Assembly: GCA_029339195.1 (NCBI GenBank)
Contig: JAPTJF010000006.1
Location: 62,001 to 126,000, forward strand
Reading direction: 5' to 3'
DNA from: Micractinium sp. NFX-FRZ
Lineage: Eukaryota; Chlorophyta; Trebouxiophyceae; Chlorellales; Chlorellaceae
DNA length: 64,000 nt
Shown here: in pieces, positions 11,221 through 22,599 of the stretch
How positions within the stretch are numbered: position 1 is the first letter of the stretch
Layout: each line of letters begins with the position of its first letter
Program-made: the position numbers and the translations under genes
The notes under the pieces: generated by a model
What the model was told of the DNA's origin: nothing
Database searches by the model: none
Seen by the model: the letters and a program-made list of their open reading frames with translations, nothing else

Positions 11221-13049
11221 CGGTGGCCGGAGCAGCCTTGCTGGGGCTGCGCCGCGGCCCGCTGCTTCCCAGTGCCCCCACGCCCTCTCCCTGGGGTTCC
11301 TTACGTGCAGGCTTGCAGACAGGGACCACTGTTGGCCTGGGCAGCGCCGCCACCGCAGCGCAGGCCCACGCAGGCGTCCACGTGCCGCGCCCTTGCCAGC
11401 AGCAGCAGCGGCGGCGGCAACGGTGCAAGCAGCAGCTGCTCTGCCAGCAGTGCTAATGGCTGGCTGCTCAACGCGCCGGTCTCCAGCTTGGGAGCTTCTC
11501 CCTCCAGCAGCAGCACCAGCATCAATGGTGTTGCAGCCAGCAGCTTGAGCGGCGGCCCTTACGATGCCATCATGATGCTGGGAGGCGGGCTGCTCCCAGA
11601 CGGCGGCCTGCCAGAATGGGTGGTGCGCCGCTTGGAGGGCTGCCTGCACCTGTACACCCAGCAAGTCGAGGCAGAAGCGCTGCAGGCAGTGGGATCCCTG
11701 GGGGACAGCAGCACCGCCAACAGCAGCTGCAGCAGTGGCAGCGGGCTCAGCAGCAGCAGCGGGCTCAGCGGCGGCGGCGGCAGCGGCCCCTACGCCGCTG
11801 CCCGGGTGCCGGGCGCCTGCCCGATCGTGCTGCTGGGTGCGGGCACCCCGCACAAGCCTCCAGTGATTGATGCTGGTGGCTACGTGGTGCACGAGAGCAC
11901 AGCGTATGCAGACTACCTGCTGCGCCGTGGCCTGCCAGCTGGCGACCTGCTGAAAGAGGCGCAGTCTTACGACACCGTGGGCAACGGCTACTTCAGCCTG
12001 TTGCAGCACGCGCTGCCGGCAGGATGGAGGTGGGTGCTGCTTGGGAGTGGCCTCGGCAGGGGGAGAGGCGGGGTTGGGAGCGTAGCGGGGCGGGCAAGTG
12101 CAGCGTACAGGGGCAGCGCACATGCAGCTGCAGAACTCGGTTGTGCTGTCCCTGCCCAGCCTGCAGGCGCATCCCACGGCCCCCTTCGTCCTTCCCCCTG
12201 CAGGCGCATCGCAATTGTGACCAGCGACTTCCACATGCCGCGCACCCGCGCCACCTTTGACTTTGTGTACCGCCTGGCAGGGCGCCAGCTGCACGGCGAC
12301 CCCGCCTGGTACTGCCTCGACTACCGACCAGGCAAGCGTGCGGGCCGCGAAGGGTGTAGGGTTTGTGCAGTTTAAAATCTATCGGGCTGCACACGGTGGG
12401 GGCCTCGGGGGCTCCAGAGGGCAGAGGGGGTGCCACCTTGTGATTTCAGCCCTGACTGGTTTTGCCAGGATTGCCAACCAGGCGAGTAGATGGGCTGTCG
12501 GCTGGCTGAGGCGGCCATGGCGCGGGGCTGTGGCAGCTAATGGAGGGTGTTTCGAGCAAGGCGGCTGGCGGGAGGGGTGGTGGCGAGCAAGCGGTGGAGC
12601 GCCTGGTAACCCCTAATGGGCGTAGGCTTCAGGCAGGGCTGAAGCACGAGTTTGTGGTGCTGGCAGCTCGGCCCCCTGCGGACTACCCGCTCGATGCAGG
12701 AGTCGGGAGTTGCGGCCAGTCTCCCCCGGTCATGAGCCCACCCGCTCCGCCCTTTCAGCTGGAAACATGCCCTCTCCAATGGCCCCCAGCCTCTGCAACT
12801 CTCTCATCACACAGCCCTCGCCCTGCTGCAGTGAGCGACGAGGGCATCTTTCCACCAGATGTGCTGGCGGCGCGTGCCGAGAAGGAGGCGGCGGCGGTGG
12901 CGGCCTGGCAGCGCAACACGGCGGGCATGGGCAGCTTGGCAGACCTGCACAGCTGGCTGTACGACACCCACCTGTGCTACTCTGTCAGCAGGCAGCACGA
13001 GTTTGGGCGGCACCAGGGGCTGGACCCCAAGCTGGCAGCCACCTACTGA
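11221..13049 (+). CDS. DUF218 (YdcF/ElyC-like) family protein, 5' end unresolved
   Basis: Three exons are supported: about 11221-12029, 12204-12331 and 12832-13049. The DUF218 fold is visible in order: YDAIMMLGGGLLPDG, then PIVLLGAGTPHKPP, GGYVVHESTAYADYLLRRGL, EAQSYDTVGNGYFSLLQ and RIAIVTSDFHMPRTRATFDF. Bacterial relatives act in envelope carbohydrate metabolism, but algal members are uncharacterised. A Ser/Gly-rich insert of about 40 residues sits between the first core strands. The second intron needs a GC donor (CCAG/GCAAGC) and then joins in frame to the C-terminal exon ending HQGLDPKLAATY. The frame is open back to 11221 but no in-frame ATG is present, so the first exon is missing. The N-terminal part looks like a possible organelle-targeting region. 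Confidence 0.75.
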
Positions 13050-13111
13050 GGTGTGCCGCTGCTGAGCTGGCTCACCTCTGAGGTGTGCCGCTGCTGAGCT
13101 GGCTGCCACCT
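13047..13111 (+). repeat. Tandem duplication spanning the DUF218 stop codon
   Basis: A unit of about 32 bp beginning with the TGA stop (tgaggtgtgccgctgctgag) is repeated almost perfectly at 13047 and 13079. More decayed copies seem to continue to about 13200. The repeats form the start of the 3' untranslated region. Confidence 0.85.
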
Positions 13112-14196
13112 TCGGAGGGGTGCTGCTGCGGTACTGGCAGCCGCCTTCAGAGCTGAACGGCTGCAGTGCCGGCAGCCACCTCTGAGCTGTGCTGCTGCTA
13201 TGCTAGCCGTCGCCTTCTGAAGTGGATTGCTGTGGGGCCGCTTATAGAGCCCCTCTGCTGCCTGTGGCTTGTTAGTCCCTGTCGCCCCTTTGCTCCCTTT
13301 CAGTCTGTGATCTGCACTGCTCTGCTGCTGCCATTGAACCCACTTCCAGCAACGATGCTGCGCGGCATGTGTACACCGTCATGTCACCATGACCTCCCCT
13401 GCAACCCTGTGACTGTTTTGTACTGAACGCCCCTAGCGCTGACATATCTTCTAGCCGACTATGGCACCTCGGCACTGCAATGTTCCCACCTCCTCCTACT
13501 TGTTCCATAGCACCCGCCACATGTTGACATGACTGTAGCTTCTTGCAGGTGCACACACTGCACACTGGGCAGCAGACGAACAAGCGCAACAGTCGGACTG
13601 GAAAGCTGAAAGCACAGCAGCCCTGGGCGGTACGGCCGGCTGGCATGTGCCTCCTCCATCGTGCCCTTTCACGCCCAAGCGGTGTATGTGTGCGTCAGCC
13701 CACCACCAAGGCTTCTCTGCAGGCTTTCTGGGACGCAAGTTGCCGCCTGGCATGCGCGTTCCTCACTGCGCCCCCGCTGAGCCCAGGCGCTGTATGTGCG
13801 AGTCCTCCCAGGGCTGGTCGCCCCCCACCGCAGGGTGCTCCAAGTGGCCCCTGCATGGCAGCACAGGGGGCGGGCTGTGATTGACCAGCTGGCGGGTGCT
13901 CAAATAGCAGGGGTGCCATTGACAGGAGGCAGATGAATGCAGGAACGCCGCTGCAGGCGCAGGTGGCATAGCCATCAATGAGTGGCCGATAGGTCTGCAG
14001 AAGGTGACCGCACGCCCGGGTGCACCTACCCCCAACTTCAAGTTGTCACTACGACTGCCGCCCCCGCCCCTCACAACCTTTTTGTGCCTCGACCTTTCCA
14101 GGCACCCATCGCACGCTGGTGGGCGTGCAATCCCCCCCATGTCCCTCCCTGCCCCCCTGCCCCTCTCCCCAGCCCCACCACTTCCACTCCTCCCCG
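13112..14196. other. Convergent intergenic region, no gene assigned
   Basis: This region lies between the 3' ends of the DUF218 gene and the FAD oxidoreductase gene. It holds decayed repeats derived from the DUF218 3' end, a divergent 60-bp duplication at 13640-13805 and a pyrimidine-rich stretch near 14130-14200. I see no supportable exon. Confidence 0.5.
13640..13805. repeat. Diverged direct duplication of about 60 bp
   Basis: The segments at about 13640-13700 and 13745-13805 share blocks such as ggcatg, the tgtatgtg core and cctcc in the same order, with many substitutions between. They look like an old tandem duplication in the shared 3' region. Confidence 0.6.
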
Positions 14197-17100
14197 TCAA
14201 AACCATTGCATTTGTTGAGTTGCCCAATGCCACTGTGCGCTAAATGGCGGAGGTGCACGACTCTTCCTCGCAGCCCAGCCCCTGGGTAGGCCCACCCCCG
14301 CCCCGTCCCCCTCGTCTCCCCTGCCCCACCTCCCCCGCCACCCCCCTTGCCTGTTCTTGCCATACGACACCGCGCACTGGTTGGCGGAGGTGCGTGCCCC
14401 CTCCAGGCTGCAGATGAACCGCTCCCCCTCGTCCTCATCCAGCCCCAGCTCCTCGTACATCAGCTCTGCAGTGAGGGAATGCAACAACAGCGTGTTGCAC
14501 GTGTTGCGTTTGCGTCAACAAAGCGCTCCCACTTGCCTCATCCAGCCCCAGCTCCTCGTACATCAGCTCTGCAGCGGGAGGGAATGCAACGGCAGCGTGT
14601 GTCAATGCAACGCTCCCCCTGTTCCGCCTTTGGCCCCAGAGGCAACTCGAAAACGAGTACTCCGCTTGCGCAGGGGGTGGACAAGGATTGACCTGCCAAA
14701 CGACATCGTAGATTTTCTGCTAGACAATGTACGCGCGCTGGGAGAGAGGAGAGGAGAGGGCACCGCTGCATGCACCTGCCCCAACTGCCCACACATGCAT
14801 CCAACCAGAGGAGGAGGCACAAGGTGCCCAGCCCGCCCACTTGCCAGAGTTGACTTTGGCTCCGGTGATGGCCCCCTGGGAGGCGGCGGTCATGACAAGC
14901 TTGAGGGGGGCGGTGGCACAGTTGCCTGCGAGTGGGGGCAGCACGCGGGGGGTAGGAAGGGTGCCACCGGTGTGGGGGGCGAGCAGGCGGGGGGCAGCTG
15001 GCAGGAAGGGCCAGGCAGTGCAGGCAGGCTGTGCCATCCAGCACGGCGGTGGCGCAGTTGCCTGCAGGCGCACCCCTCGTGGGGCACCAGGGGGCGGGCC
15101 CGGTGGTCACAGGAGCACATGGCAGCAGCTTGCCTCATGCCGGTCTGCCGCGAAACGCCGGCGCGTGCCTGCACATCCGCCGCAGCAGTGGGCAGTCAGT
15201 CATGAGAACACTTGCACTGCCCACCTGCGACATACAGTCCGTGTATTGCCCGCACGTTGCCCTTGGTCTCGCACACGATGTCGCCCCGGTCGTCTGCCGG
15301 CAGCCCCATCTTCTCGGGCAGCGTGCTGCTCTGCATGCGCCCCGTGTTAAAGAACAGAGCCCTGCAGCGGGGGAGGGAGGAGGGCAGGGCAGGGCAGGGC
15401 AGGGAGGGCAGGGTGGGGCAGGGCAGGGCACGCAGTGCAGAATTGAGGGCAACTCGGTGGGAAGCTGCGCTACATACGCCCACAGCGCCCTGGGGAGGGA
15501 GGAGGGCAGGGCGGGGCGGGGCAGGGTGGGGCAGGGCAGATTGTAGGGCAAGACAGGTGGGAAGCTGGTCTGTACCCGTCCACCGCGCCCTGGGGGAGAG
15601 AAGAGGGCAGGGCAGGCCGGGGCAGAGTGAGAAGCATACAACCTTGAGCGGCTGCGGGTTGAGGACCCCAGCAGACGTGTGGACCCAGGGGCACAGGCAG
15701 TCCACCTGTCGGCACGTCTTCTGCTGCCACCACCTCCAGCCCCCTTACACATACCCAACCTCAAACCAACCCAAACTGGCCAGTGGCCAGCTCCGCACTT
15801 CAGGGGCACCATGCAGCCGTCTGTGAGCACCACTCCTGCCAGGTCACCGTCGCTGTCGCCGATGGCTCGGGCGATGGGCGTCTCCACCACCCGCACGCCG
15901 TGCCTGCTGAGCAGCTCCCGCTCCTGTCGGGGCAGGACAGAAGTTTGTTTATTTTGAAGTCAGGGTTTCTTTGATGGCTTGAATATTAGGAGACAAGGTG
16001 CGCATGCTGTGCCAGGTCACCGGCTCCTGCCCGGCACAGTCACAGCATGGACATCAGCAGGGCAACGGGTAGCTAACAAGGCACGCCCGCAGCGCTGCGG
16101 GCGGGCGTGCCAGCGGCGGTGTGAGCACGGTGTTGTAAACTCGCAAGCAGCATGCGTTGTGCCGCCTGCCACCGAGCCGCCGCCAACTTCCGCCACAGGC
16201 ACCCGAAGGGGCAGGCGGCGGCAGGGTAACACGCAGGGGGGGCCCGCTGCCATCCAGCCATGACACCAGAAGTTGTAAGTATACATTTTATTAAGCCTGA
16301 AGCGCACCATCTCTGTGGCCTTCAGCTCCTCCCCATCTGTGAACAGCGTGATGTCGCGGCTCCACAGGAGCATCTGCCCGGGGGTGGGAGGGGGACAAAA
16401 GGGGCCAGGGTGAGAGAGTGGTACAAGCATCTGCCAGCTGGGGTGTGAGGGAGGTCAAGGCAGCAGGGTCATTGGCGCGCCTGCCAGGGTGGGAAGGGTC
16501 AGGAGGAGATGACCGCACACGCGCATCTGCCAGGGTGCATTGGGACAGAGGGGGCGCCGGGCGAGGCAGTTAGAGAGGCACCTGCCAAGGCACAGGAAAA
16601 AAGAAAGAGGTGGGCACAGGTAGTCTGGGTGACTTTGGACAACTTCCTGAGCAGGGCTGGATGCCCCCCCGTCCATGGCAGCCGCATGGCAGCAGCTCAG
16701 GCTGAGCTGCTAACTGCTTGCGTGCACCTGCCTCCCACTCAACCGGCCGTCGCGATGTCCTGTGCACCAGCAGCACAGTGCCCCACACGCCACCTCACAA
16801 CCCGCCGCTGCAGATCCTCCCAGGCACGCAATGCCGGTCTTTGTGGCCAGACACAATGCAGGTGCATTCCTCGACAGATGCGCTTTTGCAACCCCCGTCG
16901 CAGAGGGCAGTGCACCTACCTCAAAGGCAATGTGCACGCCCCGCTCCCCGTTGCCGTACGCCCCCATGGGCTGGTCTGTGTACTCGTAAGCGTCGCAGTA
17001 CAGGCACACCCAGATGCCGCGCCCCCAGTCTGCACGGCAGGGGGGAAAGGAAGGCAAGCAGGTGGGCGGCGGCTGGCAGGCAGGTGTGCGCGGGTATCGA

Positions 17101-18963
17101 TGCAGTGCAGGGACACCCAGCAGCGCGGCCCCCAGTTGGCACGGCAGGACAAAGGAGGGGACGCACAACCAGTGGAGGGGTGCAAACAGGCTTGCCGCCA
17201 GCAATGGAGGACAGACCTGCCCTAGGGGCAGCTGCCATGGCCCGCTGCCATGCTATGTTGTGAGCCTTGTAGAAAGAAGCTGGCTGGGCACCCGCCAGGC
17301 GGGTGCAGCCGGCATAAGGCCGGCTGCCAATGGGCGAGCACCCCACACGCACGCAGCGCCGCTATCATAACCAATGAAGTTGCATGCCTCACATGTGTCA
17401 AAGCCCGGCACATCTGGGATCAGGTCCCGCACCCCTGTGGCCAGAATCACCTTCTTGCTCCTCCACTGCAGGGGGCGGGAGGCAGGGCGATGAATGGAGC
17501 GGACTCAAATATGGACAAGCGAAAGGTGGGGTGGGGCAGGGGAAGATGGTGCAGCAACAAGCTGCAGGCAGGCAGAAGCGGGTCGAGCGACGGAGGCAGG
17601 AGTGAGGAGCTGGAAGAGACGAGCCCACTCCAAGCCAGGGCCCTCTGCAAATGCCCCCTCCGCCTCCCCCCCTGCCGCAGCCTCCCCACTCCATGCTGTC
17701 CCCTCCCTCACCCTGCGCCGCGCACCGTCACTTCCTCTCACCTTCTGCCCATCCTCTGTGTACACCGTGAAGTGCCGCGTCTCGGTGATGCGGTGCCCGC
17801 TCTTCAGCACTGCAGAAAAGCAGGGACACAGCAGGAGGGGTGGCCCACGGCATCAACAGCATCACGTGTGCTGTGCAGCACATGCACACATGCAGCCCTG
17901 CGTGGTACTGGCTGCCCCATGCGCTCTTTATCCGCTTCCATTATATGTCCTTTGTTTTCTCTCTCTCCCATGAGTTTTGTCTTGCGGCTCTTATTCAGTC
18001 TTGGTTGTGTGCCGCGCCGGGAACCGTCATCTCTACTGAGACGTACACGGTGTAACAGGAAGGAAGGAAGGAGGAAGGAAGCCACACAAGGCGAGACGGC
18101 TGCCCGGCTTTCACCAGCGACCATGCGCGCACCCGAGTGGGGGCACGGCTGGTCGGCTCCGTCCCCAGGTTGCCCCACATGCTCCACCTCGTCCGCCTTC
18201 ACGTTTATGTCGTACACAGCCAGGCAGGTCATGTGCACGGTAGGGTAGCGCTCCACCTGCAGTGGAGGGGTGGGGGCGCGTCCCAGGGCGATGCACATGT
18301 TGGGTGGGCGGGTGGGCAGGGGCTTGGGCCGGCAAAGAAGTCGGGCGGGCACGTGGCAGCTGCGTGGGCACACCAGCACCCAGCTGATGCACAAGGCACC
18401 ACATTGTGCAGTCGGGCAGTTATTTTGTCTGCTGCTGGTCTGCTGCTGGTCACCCACTGGAGGACAGCTCCAGCGTGCCCGCTGCCCTCCCCTGAGCGGA
18501 GGCCTAACCGGGCCCACATTCCGAGCTGGATCCCACTGGGCCCGCTTGCCTGCTCGCGCGCCCGTTCCAGAAACTCCCGGCGGTTGAATCCGTCCGCCCC
18601 CAAGATGGCGTGCTGAATCAGGCTGGCCTCATTCCGCTTCTCCCCAGAGTCGAACAGCAGCACCCGCCGGCGCGCACGCCCCAGCACCAGCGCCGCGCTC
18701 AGCCCGGCGGGGCCCGCGCCTGCACGGGCGGCAGCGGCAGGGGCGGTGAGGCGGCGCCATCTGTTGTGCCAGAATCTGGCACGGCGAATGGGACCACCTC
18801 TCCGGCAAGGGTGACCATGCTTTAATGCCGAGCTTGAACAAGCGGCACCCAAGGGTTCAATGACATGTCCAGTAGCGCGGTGCCTACCAACGACGATGCA
18901 GTCCCAGACCACCTCCGGGTTCAGCTGGCCGCCGTTGGCGGGCTTGGTGCCGTTCAACCTCAT
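14197..18963 (-). CDS. FAD-dependent thioredoxin-reductase-like oxidoreductase
   Basis: Exons from the top: 18963-18888, 18719-18550, 18256-18133, 17809-17742, 17465-17393, 17029-16920, 16373-16308, 15923-15799, 15361-15225, 14925-14845 and 14465-14197, about 432 residues. The FAD site is VVGAGPAGLSAAL (residues 24-36). ILATGVRDLIPDVPGF is the conserved ATG block. CLYC (Cys179/Cys182) in GIWVCLYCDAYEYTDQPMG is the redox-active CxxC of the TrxB/GliT-like family. GAYGNGERG begins the NAD(P) domain. HGLYVAGN and KVNSELMYEELG match the C-terminal FAD contact and interface. It probably uses NAD(P)H to reduce a disulfide or a small substrate; the partner is unknown. Two introns appear to have GC donors, after exons 2 and 10. 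The exon 3 donor and the extreme C terminus are the least certain parts. Confidence 0.8.
14530..14575 (-). repeat. Copy of the last-exon 5' end of the FAD oxidoreductase
   Basis: The start of the last exon (acceptor ctgcag, then the codons for ELMYEELGLDE) is duplicated almost perfectly about 100 bp upstream. The upstream copy ends GAG/GCAAGT, a good GC donor, while the downstream copy continues as an open exon. Only the downstream copy gives a long continuation. Confidence 0.9.
15041..15070 (-). repeat. Echo of the exon 10 acceptor edge, FAD oxidoreductase
   Basis: On the minus strand this reads ctgcag followed by a near copy of the start of the exon at 14925 (the codons for GNCATA). It then diverges and has no matching downstream exon. 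Confidence 0.75.
17101..17150 (-). repeat. Echo of the CxxC exon 5' end
   Basis: On the minus strand this intronic segment reads as a diverged copy of the acceptor and first 35-40 bases of the exon at 17029. The genuine exon encodes WGRGIWVCLYC; the copy would read NWGPRCWVSLHC and is followed by non-matching sequence. The acceptor AG is lost (tgccgtgcc). Confidence 0.8.
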
Positions 18964-19303
18964 GGGGTTGCTAAGGGTTTGACACACCAGATGCACGCGG
19001 GATGCTGTAGTGAAGAGCCAGGCGGCAGCTGGCCGTGGTGCACAGCACGGCGCAGCAGGCGCAGCAGCAAGGTTGCGAGGTTGGCAGGTTTGCACAGCAG
19101 CAATCGATTGCTGCATCACGGCTGCCAAGCGACATCACTTATCTGCTCGGCACTGAACCACTGTGGTCCCAACCCCCGTTCGTCAAAGTGCGACCTCGGG
19201 CACAGCCAGGGCACAGCAGACACAATGTTGATCAGCAGAGGGCACCTTGGTTCAAACAGCCGCCTCTCACACCCACGTTCTCTTGCAGGCCAAACTCTCG
19301 CCA
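18964..19303. promoter_or_regulatory. Shared divergent promoter, FAD oxidoreductase / MYND gene
   Basis: About 340 bp separate two divergent start codons. No TATA box is evident. A ctcttgcag acceptor just before the MYND start suggests that gene may have a noncoding first exon here. Confidence 0.45.
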
Positions 19304-21074
19304 ATGAACCACGCGGTCGGGCCTATCCAGCCCGGCTTCCTGGAGGAGCGGCTGGCCAAAGCGGCGCGCCTGCCTCCGGAGCAGCGCAGCCCAGAGGTGG
19401 AGGCGTTCCTGGAGACCAGCCGCCTGCAGCGGGAGGTCGAACGTGCGCTGCCGCTCCCCACGGCACCCTTGAGCAGCCAACACGCCTCCCTGGCAGCGCT
19501 CAAGCTCGTGCGCTGCCATGTGATTGCCCCAACCGGGGCCGCGCTCCTCTGCGCCCCCGTCGTGCTTGATTGGGCTGGCGCCCGGCTGGGGAATCTGTTC
19601 CCGCCAGCCTCACGCGGCGGGAGCGACGCTGCCAAGGTTGTCGCCCTGCTGCGCAGCAACCACAGCCTGCCGGTGCTGCTGGCTGTGGCAGCCGCCCTGC
19701 CTGTCCTCCGCAGGGGCAGCCCCAGCGGCCATGCCGAGTTTCTGTTGATGGGAAACGAGGCAGTGTCCCTGCTGCAGCGCCCAGCTGTGCGGCAGCAGCT
19801 GCAGCGGGAGCTGGCGCAGCTGCAGCAGCCGCTGCCTGAGCCACTGCTGACCCTTGAGCAGCTGCTGGCGCTCTTTATTGAGTATGCCTCCCAGAGCGCC
19901 CTGGACGTGTCGTTCATGGCCAATGACACAGAAGCAGGCGCGCTGAACACCTCCATCAGGCAAGCAGTGGGGCGGGCAGAAGTGGCCGGCGTCTTGCCAG
20001 GTGGTGGCTGGTTGCCATGTCAGCGTCAAGCCTTGCGATGTCAGCGTCAGCTGGGAATTGGGAGTAGTCAATTTGGGTCTGAGAGTGGCCAGTTCGGAAC
20101 CTGGGATGGGCAGGGTGCGCTTCCAGACACCAAACTGTGGTGCCGTTTGCTTGGCGGCAGGCCTTGCCGGGCACCGCTCGACTGCTCTGCAGCGGCAAGC
20201 ACACTGGCTGGCTTGTGAAGCCAGCCGACCAGTCTTGGCTCCTGCTGCAGGGCTGCCCTTGAGGCCACGTCCCTGCTGCCCAGCCTGGATCCAGACAGCT
20301 GCCATTACCGCTACCGAGCCGTGTCAGCCACGGTGGAAGGCACGAGGGACGACACCTACCGGCAGCTGCTCAGCACGCTGCAGCATGCACAGCAGCGCGG
20401 CAGCGACTTCTTCGTCGCTTCCAGTGTGTACCAGCTAGTCGCCATGACGCACTTGCAGCAGCCGTCAGCTGGCCACCCGCCCAGCGCAGCGCTGGCCTGG
20501 CTGAGGCTTGGCAGGGCGGCACACCGGCGTGCCACCCGGCAGCTGCCGCTGCAGTGGACCATCACGCTGGATCGCCAGAGCGCAAATGCAACAGCGATGA
20601 AGCCCTGGCTAGAGCAGCTGCAACGCGAGGGCGACCGCTGGCGCGCTGCTGACGAGAAGTTTCGACAGGAGGCCTCGCAGGCGACAAGCACACGCGTGCA
20701 CGCCGCCATGGCTCAGCCCTTTGCGCCGCTGGCCTGCCTCGGCTGCGGCGTGCCGGCTGTTGCGCTGATGCTGTGCGCGCGGTGCCGAACTGCCCGCTAC
20801 TGCAGGCAAGGCCTGCCGTCCGGCACTGGCGGAGAGCTGTGAAAATGCCGTGGGGAGGGGAGGCAGTGGTTGGCATCCTGTGCATGGCTGAGCAATGCTG
20901 GGCAATGGCTTGCAGGCAGGCACGGCATTGGTGGTCTGGTTGTGCAGCCATGTCCATCTTGTGCCCTCTTCGCTCCTCCCCTGCTGCAGCCGCGAGTGCC
21001 AGGTGGCGCACTGGCCGCAGCACCGCCAGGGCTGCCGCGAGGAGCAGCGCCGCAGGGCGGCGGCGGGGCAGTGA
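19304..21074 (+). CDS. MYND zinc-finger protein
   Basis: Exons 19304-19959, 20251-20805 and 20990-21074 give 431 residues. The C terminus is a complete MYND finger starting near residue 382: CLGC, LCARCRTARYC, SRECQVAHWPQHRQGC, with the canonical seven Cys and one His. The first 380 residues are Ala/Leu-rich and helical without a domain I recognise. MYND fingers bind proline-rich peptides in partner proteins, so a scaffold or adaptor role is likely; no SET domain is seen. Both introns use GC donors (ATCAG/GCAAGC and TGCAG/GCAAGG), and both rejoin in phase. The second splits the MYND domain exactly between TARYC and SREC, which strongly supports the GC-AG reading. The ATG at 19304 is the first in-frame methionine. 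Confidence 0.85.
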
Positions 21075-21705
21075 AGGGGCGGGAGGAGCCGGCAGGCAGG
21101 CGGGACCACGGGGGACGAAGTTTGGGGGCCCAAGGGCCTCGGCGCCGAGTCGCTTGCGCCAGCTTTCAACAGACCGCCAGGGGTTTGACACTAACAGATT
21201 TCAACACATTGTAGCTGGCATGCATTTCACCGGGCTCTGCATCCACTCTCTGCTGTGTGTTTTTGCACGAGTGCACGTGCCTTTTCGACTCGATGGGCCA
21301 ATGCAACATGTAAAGTTTTCTGGCAATGGTGGGTAAGGCAGGAACCGACTATTTGAAGTACAGGCCAGGTGTAGCCAGGAGGCAGGGCAAGCAAGGGGCT
21401 GCGGGGCATGCAGGGAAGCTTCATGTGGTAAAGGCAGGGTGTGTACACAAACTTTGTGTGGGCAACAGCACGTGGGGACTGGGAAGGCACCATTTATGCA
21501 ACAGAAAGGGTACAGACGAGCGCTGAGCGCTACGTGCCAGAGGTCATACAAACGCTGCGTGTGCTTGGGCGGTGCATGGCTTTACGGTAGGAAGGGTGCA
21601 TGAGCAGGCGAGCACGGCCAGCCCTGGTCTCAAGGGGGGGTGTGGCAGGAATTGTGCGGAACATGCAGGAACAAAGGGGCCCGCCCCTGGCGAGTTGAGT
21701 TGCCT
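21075..21705. other. Convergent 3' region, MYND / PLAC8 genes
   Basis: This is the 3' flank shared by two convergent genes. It holds the TGTAA motif at 21309 and no supportable exon. Confidence 0.5.
21309..21313 (+). terminator. TGTAA poly(A) signal candidate for the MYND gene
   Basis: TGTAA lies about 235 bp downstream of the MYND stop codon, the typical algal signal in the expected orientation. Confidence 0.45.
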
Positions 21706-22599
21706 TCACCCCTTCATGCTCTGCGCCTCCGGCGGCACTACCACGGGCACGCGCTGGTACCCCCTGATCGCCGCCAGCTGCGCCTCCTTACGAGCCTGCA
21801 GGTGCGCCGCCTCCTGGCACAGCGACAGCGCCGGGCAGCAGAACCAGGCCCAGAAGTCGGGGCACGGGTCGGCGGCCAGCCCGTCCTGCTCCCGCAGCTG
21901 GCGGCGGCGCGGGGCGGCGATGGCGGCCAGGCCAGCGGCCGCGGCCACCGCGCCGGCCAGGGCCACGCAGGCCAGGGCGGCTTGTGGGGCAGCCGCCGCC
22001 GCCAGGCCCTGCAGGGAGGCGTCGGTGAGGCAGCGCACCCCCACGGGCAGGCCCCAGAAGAGGCAGCAGTTGCGCCAGTAGCTGCTCGCAGGGGAGGGAA
22101 GAACACAAACACATTTCTTGTTAACAAAAAGGGAAGGGTAGTGCACGCCCAGGCCTGCGGTGCTGTGTGCGCACACACACGCAGCCATAGGCACAAACAG
22201 GACACCCGCCCAACAGCCTCCCTTGTCCACCCGCTGCTCACTCACTTGCCGCGGTGCCCCTCCAGGTCAGCGGTGTTGTTGGCGTAGACGAAGCATGGTA
22301 GCCACAGCCCGCTGCAGCAGATGAGCGGGTCGGCTCCACACGCTGCAGCACGGGTGCAGGTTGGGGGCAAGGGGGCGAAGACGTGAGGAAGGAGGGCGGG
22401 CGGGGCGGGGCGGGGTGGCGAGCGGCGGCGGTGAAACTGGCGTGGGCGGCGGCGGGGCGGGCCGGGGGAGGGAGCGGGCAGGCTCGGCAGCGCGTTTCTC
22501 ACCCCAGAAGGACACGCTAAACGGCGCCTGCCCCTCCGCGCTCATGGCTTGCGAAGCTGGGGGCTCCAGAGCCAGGGGCGGGGCTTTAGAGGCGCCCAT
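21706..22599 (-). CDS. PLAC8-family cysteine-rich protein
   Basis: Exons 22599-22503, 22342-22246 and 22081-21706 give 189 residues. The first PLAC8 block is FWACGADPLICCSGLWLPCF (from about residue 31), followed by VYANNTADLEGHRGNYWRNC. The second is CPDFWAWFCCPALSLCQEAA (from about residue 138). Between them lies a 35-residue Ala-rich hydrophobic segment that could span a membrane. Plant PLAC8 proteins (FWL and PCR types) are membrane proteins linked to cell number control and metal export; the algal role is not known. MGASK at 22599 is taken as the start; MSAEG at 22545 is in frame and also possible. The gene converges with the MYND gene. Confidence 0.85.

Noticed and set aside
10798..12294. 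498-residue minus-strand open frame over the DUF218 gene
   Set aside because: Ala/Arg/Gln-rich shadow of the plus-strand exon, which has recognisable DUF218 motifs.
15135..15896. Minus-strand frame rich in Cys/Pro near the GGGCAGGGCAGG repeats
   Set aside because: Simple repeats within introns of the FAD oxidoreductase; the real exons lie at 15799-15923 and 15225-15361 in defined phases.
21706..22245. Extending the PLAC8 last exon upstream to 22245
   Set aside because: Conserved PLAC8 residues from 22246-22342 join only if the intron 22082-22245 is removed with a GTGAGT donor.
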